DNA from: Haliangium sp050303215
GTDB taxonomy: Bacteria; Myxococcota_A; Polyangia; Haliangiales; Haliangiaceae
Direction of reading: 5' to 3'
Assembly (NCBI RefSeq): GCF_050303215.1
Contig: NZ_JBNLBH010000035.1
Location: 1 to 64,000, forward strand
DNA length: 64,000 nt
This document shows, piece after piece, positions 59,292 to 64,000 of this stretch (within the stretch, counting starts at the first letter, position 1; every line of letters begins with the position of its first letter). Position numbers and translations under genes: made by a program. A model generated the notes under the pieces. The model had not been told where the DNA came from. It searched no databases and was given only the letters and a program-made list of their open reading frames with translations.

Positions 59292-60848
59292 TCAGTCGTC
59301 GCGCGGGGCTGAGCTTGGCGTCGACGTCGTCGCGCCAGGCCCCGCGTGGCCGGGATTTGCGAGCGGGCGCACGAGGCCGATGCGGATGCGCCGGACCTCG
59401 CCGCGTTCGAGCTCCACTCGGTCGCGGTAGCCGATGACGATGCCGAGCAGGGCGCCCTGCTCGTTCACCGCCGGTCCGCCGGAGAAGCCCGGGTCCACCC
59501 GGGCCTCGGTGGTGAGCAGGTCGTCGCCGGCGCGGGCTCGGGTGAGCCGGCCCCGGCGGGTGTCGAGCGCGCCGGCGGTGGCTTCCGGGTAGCCGAGGAT
59601 CCAGGCCGGTTGCGCCGGGGCCTCCCAAAACACCTCGGCGGCGCGCGCTGCCGGCCACGGAGTCGGCGCGAGCGGCTGCCCGCTCATGTCCATGGTGCAG
59701 CGCACGCGGGCCAGATCGCGGGCTCGCTCGGGCTGGTCGCGCGCGGGCGTTCCGGCGCAGACGAAGTCCAACACCCCGGCGCGGCTGCGGCCGAGCAAGA
59801 CCAGATCATGCAGGCGCCGGCGGCGCTCGTCGTACACGACGTGGAAGCTGGTGAGCACGACCCCGTCGGCGGTCACGACCACGCCAGTGCCCACCGCGGC
59901 CGGCTCCAGAAGCGCGCGATCAGCGGGGTCCGTCCAGTTGGCGGCGACCACGGCGACCACGGACTCGGTTGGCGAAACGTACCAGCCACCTGGCTGGGTC
60001 GGCGAGGATCGCCCCTCGCCGAGACCCGAGAGCGCGTCGCGCCAGCGCTGGTGGGCCGGGGGGGCCCGCAGCGAGGGGGCGAGCCGGGCGGCCAGGTCCT
60101 CGGTGGCGGCGTCGGGGCCACGCACGGTCACGCGGTACAGCAACTCCTCGCCTGCGAGCGCGAACTCGACGCCGGTCAGGGCGGTCTGTGGGCGCGGATC
60201 GCCGGCTTGGTATCGATAGCGGGTCCGGTACCAGGTCCGGCCGGAGATTGAGACTGGGCCGGCCTCGCCGATCTCGAGGCTGGCACCGTGGCGCAGCCTG
60301 CGTGCGAGCGCGAGCGACATCAGCGGACGCGGCGGGCAGGGCTCGATGTCGACCTCGATCGTCGTTGCCGGGCCCGGGGGGGGCGAGGGGGCGCTCAGCT
60401 CGACCCGGTACGGGACCATCGCGGCCTCCGGCGCCAGCGCGGCGGGCTCGGTCGGGCCCGGCGCGAGCGCGGCGGTCTTCGGGCGCTTGGACACGCCGAC
60501 CTCGGCCGGGGCGGGCTCGGTCGGGCCCGCCGCGAGCGCGGCCGCCTCTGGGCGCCGAAGCAGCGGCGCGGGCGCGAACGCGGGCTGGTTCGAGCTCAGC
60601 TCGGGAGGGTAGGTGAAGGTGAGCCCGAGGTGTGCAAACTCCCGTGGGGCGGGCACGGTCGCGCGGTCGCAGGTCGCACCGGCGAGGGCGGCGGCCGCGA
60701 GCACCGGCGCCCACCACGGGGACGCGGCCGGCCTCGGCGAGGGTCGGGCGCCTGCGCGCGCGCTCAGTGTGAGTGCAAAAGCCGCCCCGACTGGCGGGAT
60801 TCGCAGTGGCCGCACGGCCGGTCGGGTTGTCGCGGGCGAACCGGCCAT
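59292..60848 (-). CDS. Secreted trypsin-like serine protease lipoprotein, 518 aa
   Basis: A lipoprotein-type signal ends in LAGATC (near residue 60, after a long n-region). An Ala/Pro/Thr linker and a beta-rich region of unknown type follow (about 65-280). The C-terminal part is a trypsin-like peptidase domain: VGTGVVVTADGVVLTSFHVV (catalytic His in TSFH), an Asp in the DLARVRCTMDMSG region as possible triad member, and DPGFSGGPAVNEQGALLGIVIG (catalytic Ser in FSGGP). It resembles S1C/HtrA-type proteases without an obvious PDZ domain. The start at 60848 is uncertain, since it overlaps a -10-like TATAAT; a GTG start at 60815 is possible. Confidence 0.8.
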   Translation of the reverse strand: MAGSPATTRPAVRPLRIPPVGAAFALTLSARAGARPSPRPAASPWWAPVLAAAALAGATCDRATVPAPREFAHLGLTFTYPPELSSNQPAFAPAPLLRRPEAAALAAGPTEPAPAEVGVSKRPKTAALAPGPTEPAALAPEAAMVPYRVELSAPSPPPGPATTIEVDIEPCPPRPLMSLALARRLRHGASLEIGEAGPVSISGRTWYRTRYRYQAGDPRPQTALTGVEFALAGEELLYRVTVRGPDAATEDLAARLAPSLRAPPAHQRWRDALSGLGEGRSSPTQPGGWYVSPTESVVAVVAANWTDPADRALLEPAAVGTGVVVTADGVVLTSFHVVYDERRRRLHDLVLLGRSRAGVLDFVCAGTPARDQPERARDLARVRCTMDMSGQPLAPTPWPAARAAEVFWEAPAQPAWILGYPEATAGALDTRRGRLTRARAGDDLLTTEARVDPGFSGGPAVNEQGALLGIVIGYRDRVELERGEVRRIRIGLVRPLANPGHAGPGATTSTPSSAPRDD

Positions 60849-60854
60849 TATAAA
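60827..60854 (+). promoter_or_regulatory. Promoter TTGTCG-N16-TATAAA for the HTH-EIIA gene
   Basis: TTGTCG (60827-60832) and TATAAA (60849-60854) are 16 nt apart, about 30 nt before the ATG at 60885. The -10 is read as TATAAT on the other strand, so it may be shared with the divergent protease gene. Confidence 0.5.
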
Positions 60855-60884
60855 GTGGCGCCTGCGAGCAGAGAGAATGACTTC

Positions 60885-61865
60885 ATGAACATAGGGGTGA
60901 CAGAAGAGGTGGATGAGCAATATATGACGCTCGCCGAGTGTGCCAGCTACCTGCATCTCGGCGAGAAGACAGTGCTCAAGCTGGTCCAGGACGGGAAGCT
61001 GCCCGGGACCGTCGACGGCAGGCAGTGGCAGTTCCGCACCAAGGAGATTGACGACTGGTTGCAGCAGCAACTCGGGGTAGACGAGGAAGAGCTGCACGAC
61101 ATCCCCGACGGTATGCGGGTCCCGCTCGAGGACCTGATGCCGGAGGAGGCCATCATCGACGATCTCCGCAGCGAGAACGCGCTGGCCGTGGTGGAAGAGC
61201 TGGCCGCACGCGCCTACAGCCACCGCTGGCTCGCGGACAAGTCCTGGTTCGTTGGCGCGCTGGTCGAGCGCGAGGCGGTGGCGTCCACGGCGATGGAGGG
61301 CGGGGTGGCCTTCTTGCACACCCGGGCCCGCGAGGCCAGCCGGGTGACCCGCCCCTTCATCATCTTTGGGCGCTCTTACAGCGGTATCGACTTCGGGGCG
61401 CCCGACGGCAAGCCGACCTTCTTGTTCTTCCTGCTCGGGCTCAAGTACGACAAGCTCCACCTGCCGGTGCTGGGGCGGCTCGCCCGCATCATGCGCAGCC
61501 CCGCCACCGTGGCCAAGCTGCGCGCGGCCCCGCTGCCGTCCAAGATTCGGGCCCTGCTGCTCAAGGAGGACGCGAACGCGCGGCAGTCCAAGAAGGCGGT
61601 GATCAAGGAGGTCCCGAAGCCCAAGCTGGATCGCCAGGCCCGGCTGCGCGCGATCATGCGCGTGGACGCCCAGCGCAAGCATCGGGCCCGCCAGGCTGAA
61701 GAGGCGGACAAGAAGGCCTCGAACAAGAAGAAGGCGGCGGACAAGAAGGCCGCCGGCAAGAAGGCGGCGTCCAAGAAGGCGGCGTCCAAGAAGGCGGCGA
61801 GCAAGCCGGCGGCGAAGAAAGCGGCCAGCAAGAAGGCCGGCGGCAAGAGCCGCTCCGCTGACTGA
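60885..61865 (+). CDS. HTH - PTS EIIA(Ntr)-like - lysine-rich tail fusion, 326 aa
   Basis: Residues about 10-60 form an excisionase/MerR-like DNA-binding module (MTLAECASYLHLGEKTVLKLVQDGKLPGTVDGR). Residues about 90-225 are a PTS EIIA type 2 / PtsN-like domain (FVGALVEREAVASTAMEGGVAFLHTR, with the putative phospho-His in FLHTR, and TFLFFLLGLKYDKLHLPVLGRLARIM). The last 70 residues are Lys/Ala repeats (KKAASKKAASKKAASK), like histone H1-type tails that bind DNA non-specifically. It is probably a regulator coupling phosphotransfer state to DNA binding. The start is the only in-frame ATG before the HTH with a purine-rich upstream sequence. Confidence 0.88.
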   Translation: MNIGVTEEVDEQYMTLAECASYLHLGEKTVLKLVQDGKLPGTVDGRQWQFRTKEIDDWLQQQLGVDEEELHDIPDGMRVPLEDLMPEEAIIDDLRSENALAVVEELAARAYSHRWLADKSWFVGALVEREAVASTAMEGGVAFLHTRAREASRVTRPFIIFGRSYSGIDFGAPDGKPTFLFFLLGLKYDKLHLPVLGRLARIMRSPATVAKLRAAPLPSKIRALLLKEDANARQSKKAVIKEVPKPKLDRQARLRAIMRVDAQRKHRARQAEEADKKASNKKKAADKKAAGKKAASKKAASKKAASKPAAKKAASKKAGGKSRSAD

Positions 61866-62012
61866 GCGGGGGCCGGCTCCCGGGGCGGAGCTCGTTGGGC
61901 GCCGCTCGACGTCGAGCGAGTCACTCATGACACCGCGGCGCTCGTGACCGCGCTCGGGGCGGAGCTGTCGGGCGCCGCTGACGCGTTGGGCCCGTGCTAC
62001 ACTGAAAGTTCT

Positions 62013-62621
62013 ATGCGACGGTGCACGGCTCTGTACTCGAAGTCGCATCGGTCACCGACTCCTCGGACGCGGTTCGCGCTCCACTTCGACGACCTCCTGC
62101 TCACCTTTCCAGACGGTCGCTGGCAGCAGCTACACCTGCACGGCTGCCGCACCTCGGTCGCGGACGCCACCCGCGAGCGCCGCTTCGTGCGCCACATGAG
62201 CCTGCGCATGGTGTCTGCCCAGGTCGACCTGATCACGCCCCCCGAGCAGGGCGCGATCGCGCCCCGGGCGGCCGGGCTGCCGGTGGCACCAGCCGAGGCC
62301 GGCGTGGTCGACGATGACGCCTGGGAGACCTTGGCCGACTGGATGATCAGCGGCGGCCGTATGGGTCGGCGTACGGTGGCCGAGTTGGCCCATTTGGCCC
62401 GCGTGGCCACGCCCTACTTCGCCTCGGTCATCGGCGCGCACGCAGCTCGGGTCGCGGCTGAACTGGTGTGGGAGCGCTGCGGCCCGATGCGCGACAGCGG
62501 CGGCGACCTGGGCGCCGCGCTCGAGCCCTTGGTGCGCGCGGCCGAGTGTTCACCGCGGGCAGCCGACGCGCTCGTCGCGGCCCGGTCGGCGCTGGGCGTC
62601 GCTGGGCGTCCGGGGTCTTGA
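62013..62621 (+). CDS. Hypothetical protein, 202 aa
   Basis: No family is recognised. The N-terminal 90 residues contain beta-like segments (TRFALHFDDLLLTFPDGRWQQLHLHG, HMSLRMVSAQVDLITPPEQG). The second half is helical and Ala/Arg-rich (WETLADWMISGGRMG, VAELAHLARVATPYFASVIG). There is no signal peptide or membrane segment. A TACACT hexamer lies 9 nt before the start. Confidence 0.68.
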   Translation: MRRCTALYSKSHRSPTPRTRFALHFDDLLLTFPDGRWQQLHLHGCRTSVADATRERRFVRHMSLRMVSAQVDLITPPEQGAIAPRAAGLPVAPAEAGVVDDDAWETLADWMISGGRMGRRTVAELAHLARVATPYFASVIGAHAARVAAELVWERCGPMRDSGGDLGAALEPLVRAAECSPRAADALVAARSALGVAGRPGS

Positions 62622-62735
62622 CGGATGATGACATCGTGGTGCACGGGCGCCGGCTTCGTGATACGAGACCGGCGAGGCCGGCCCGCCTGACGAGGCGTCG
62701 CGGGTCGCCGCGACCAGACTCAGAAAGGCAGGCCC

Positions 62736-64000
62736 ATGCGCCCAGTATTGTCAGCTACCGCGCTTCTTTCTATGCTCTCGTTCGTCGCCGCGTGCGCGGG
62801 GCCGGGCGCCCCCCAGGCGCCCCATGCGCCCACCGCAGCCGGCAGTGAGATCCCTATGCCGCCCGTCGCAGAGAAGCAGCCCGAGGTCAGCATGGTCCAC
62901 GGCGAGAACCGGGTCGACGACTACGCCTGGCTCGAGGACAAAGAGTCGCCGGCCGTGATCGCGCACCTCGAGGCCGAGAACCGCTATACCGAGGCCCTGA
63001 CCAAGCCCTTCGACGGCCTGCGCGAGCAGATCTACCGCGAGACCGTGGCCCGCATCGACGAGACCGACGAGACCGTGCCGGTGCGGGACGGCGACTATTA
63101 CTATTACTCGCGCACCGAGAAGGGCAAACAGTACAGCATCTACTGCCGCAAGCGCGGCGGCCTCGACGCCGAGGAGGAGGTCATCCTCGACCTCAACGCG
63201 ATGGCCGAGGGCCAGGCCTTCATGGCCGTAGACAGCTATGAGGTCTCGCCCGACGGCAACCTGCTGGCCTACACCACCGACGTCACCGGCTTTCGTGAAT
63301 ACACCCTGCACGTGCTCGACATGCGCACCGGCAAGCACTGGCCGGAGACCGTCGACAAGGTCCAGTCCGTGGCCTGGGCCGCCGACAACCAGACCCTGTT
63401 CTACACCGTCGACGACCACGCCAAGCGCTCCTATCGGGTCTACCGGCACGTGCTCGGCGCCGACCCGGCCCAGGACGCCCTGGTCTACGAGGAGGCCGAT
63501 GAGCGCTTCCGCCTGTACGTGAGCAGCTCGCGCAGCAAGCAGTACATCTTTCTGTACTCGCTGAGCCACACCACCAGCGAGCAGCGCTACCTGGCCGCGG
63601 CCGAGCCCACCGGCGACTTCCGCATCATCGCGCCCCGGGTCGCGAACCAGGAGTACTACGCCAGCCACCGCGGCGACCGCTTCTACATCCGGACCAACGA
63701 CGTCGGCCGCAACTTCCGCCTGGTCAGCGCCCCCGTGAGCGCGCCCGGGCGCGAGAGCTGGCAGGAGGAGGTGCCCCACCGCGACGAGATCATGCTCGCC
63801 GCCGTCGACGCGTTCGAGAGCTTCTACGTCCTGCTGGAGCGCGAGGGCGGGCTGCCCCACCTGCGCGTGGCCAGCTACGACGGCGGCGCGGGCCAGCGCA
63901 TCCCCATGCCCGAGCCGGTGTACTCGGTCTTCGGCTACACCAACCCCGAGCACGGCACCCAGCAGTACCTGTTCAGCTACCAGTCGCTCACCACGCCCAA
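62736..64000 (+). CDS. Prolyl oligopeptidase family / oligopeptidase B-like lipoprotein, N-terminal part
   Basis: The gene is cut by the window end; 421 codons are visible. A lipoprotein signal (lipobox VAAC near residue 20) precedes the typical start of S9A peptidases: VHGENRVDDYAWLEDKESPAVIAHLEAENRYTE, DETVPVRDGDYYYYSRTEKGKQYSIYCRK, EVILDLNAMAEG, and the beta-propeller strands of the N-terminal domain (YEVSPDGNLLAYTTDVTG, VAWAADNQTLFYTV). The sequence is closer to oligopeptidase B (PtrB, cleaving after Arg/Lys) than to prolyl oligopeptidase. The catalytic Ser-Asp-His domain lies beyond the window. Lipid anchoring is unusual for oligopeptidase B. Confidence 0.92.
   Translation, partial: MRPVLSATALLSMLSFVAACAGPGAPQAPHAPTAAGSEIPMPPVAEKQPEVSMVHGENRVDDYAWLEDKESPAVIAHLEAENRYTEALTKPFDGLREQIYRETVARIDETDETVPVRDGDYYYYSRTEKGKQYSIYCRKRGGLDAEEEVILDLNAMAEGQAFMAVDSYEVSPDGNLLAYTTDVTGFREYTLHVLDMRTGKHWPETVDKVQSVAWAADNQTLFYTVDDHAKRSYRVYRHVLGADPAQDALVYEEADERFRLYVSSSRSKQYIFLYSLSHTTSEQRYLAAAEPTGDFRIIAPRVANQEYYASHRGDRFYIRTNDVGRNFRLVSAPVSAPGRESWQEEVPHRDEIMLAAVDAFESFYVLLEREGGLPHLRVASYDGGAGQRIPMPEPVYSVFGYTNPEHGTQQYLFSYQSLTTP

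Noticed and set aside
60849..62048. Upstream extension of the protease gene to 62048
   Set aside because: The extra sequence is the complement of the HTH-EIIA gene; the protein features begin only after 60848.

Overview
The window is GC-rich, gene-dense bacterial chromosome. The content points to a myxobacterium (phylum Myxococcota, perhaps a Haliangium/Nannocystis relative): many lipoproteins with low-complexity linkers, thrombospondin type 3 repeats with a MYXO-CTERM-like sorting segment, a multihaem CxxCH/CxxxxCH lipoprotein, a large Ser/Thr kinase fused to an ATPase, a hybrid histidine kinase, and a DNA-binding/EIIA fusion. This assignment is inference from gene families; no 16S rRNA is present.

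Layout. 1-111: 3' end of a 5S rRNA gene and its terminator, so the window starts at the end of an rRNA operon. 0.2-5.4 kb: two small hypotheticals and a full-length 5-oxoprolinase/hydantoinase fusion. 5.4-20.4 kb: envelope and surface proteins (beta-propeller lipoprotein, beta-helix lipoprotein, giant OmpA-family fusion, multihaem lipoprotein, DUF2341/LamG-like lipoprotein, CsgG-like protein). 20.5-27 kb: a TlpA-like thioredoxin lipoprotein divergent from a MoxR AAA+ ATPase / membrane VWA protein / patatin cluster. 27-37.2 kb: hybrid kinase with a partner sensor, two alpha/beta-hydrolase lipoproteins, AraC regulator plus arylamine N-acetyltransferase, a lipoprotein, and an outer-membrane-type protein.

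37.2-41.8 kb is a gene-poor accessory island. It holds hairpin clusters, a 42-bp minisatellite, decayed gene fragments, a toxin-antitoxin pair whose PIN toxin is frameshifted, and an orphan lanthipeptide-like precursor peptide. 41.8-49.7 kb returns to core genes: a type 2 isoleucyl-tRNA synthetase, aspartate kinase, an unknown protein, a TraB/GumN-family lipoprotein and an SRPBCC-like protein. A 24-bp minisatellite framed by perfect inverted repeats lies between ileS and lysC. 50-64 kb: kinase-ATPase, D-amino-acid oxidase-like enzyme, DJ-1/PfpI lipoprotein, pcnB with a downstream methyltransferase, a candidate small RNA, a trypsin-like protease, the HTH-EIIA-lysine-tail fusion, an unknown protein and a truncated prolyl-oligopeptidase-family gene.

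Several genes share one start arrangement: a TANNNT hexamer exactly 6 nt before the start codon and usually no Shine-Dalgarno. This suggests leaderless mRNAs and helped choose starts. The genes are mostly independent units. Clear operons are MoxR-VWA(-patatin), sensor-hybrid kinase, AraC-NAT, hydrolase-OMP, antitoxin-toxin, and pcnB-methyltransferase.
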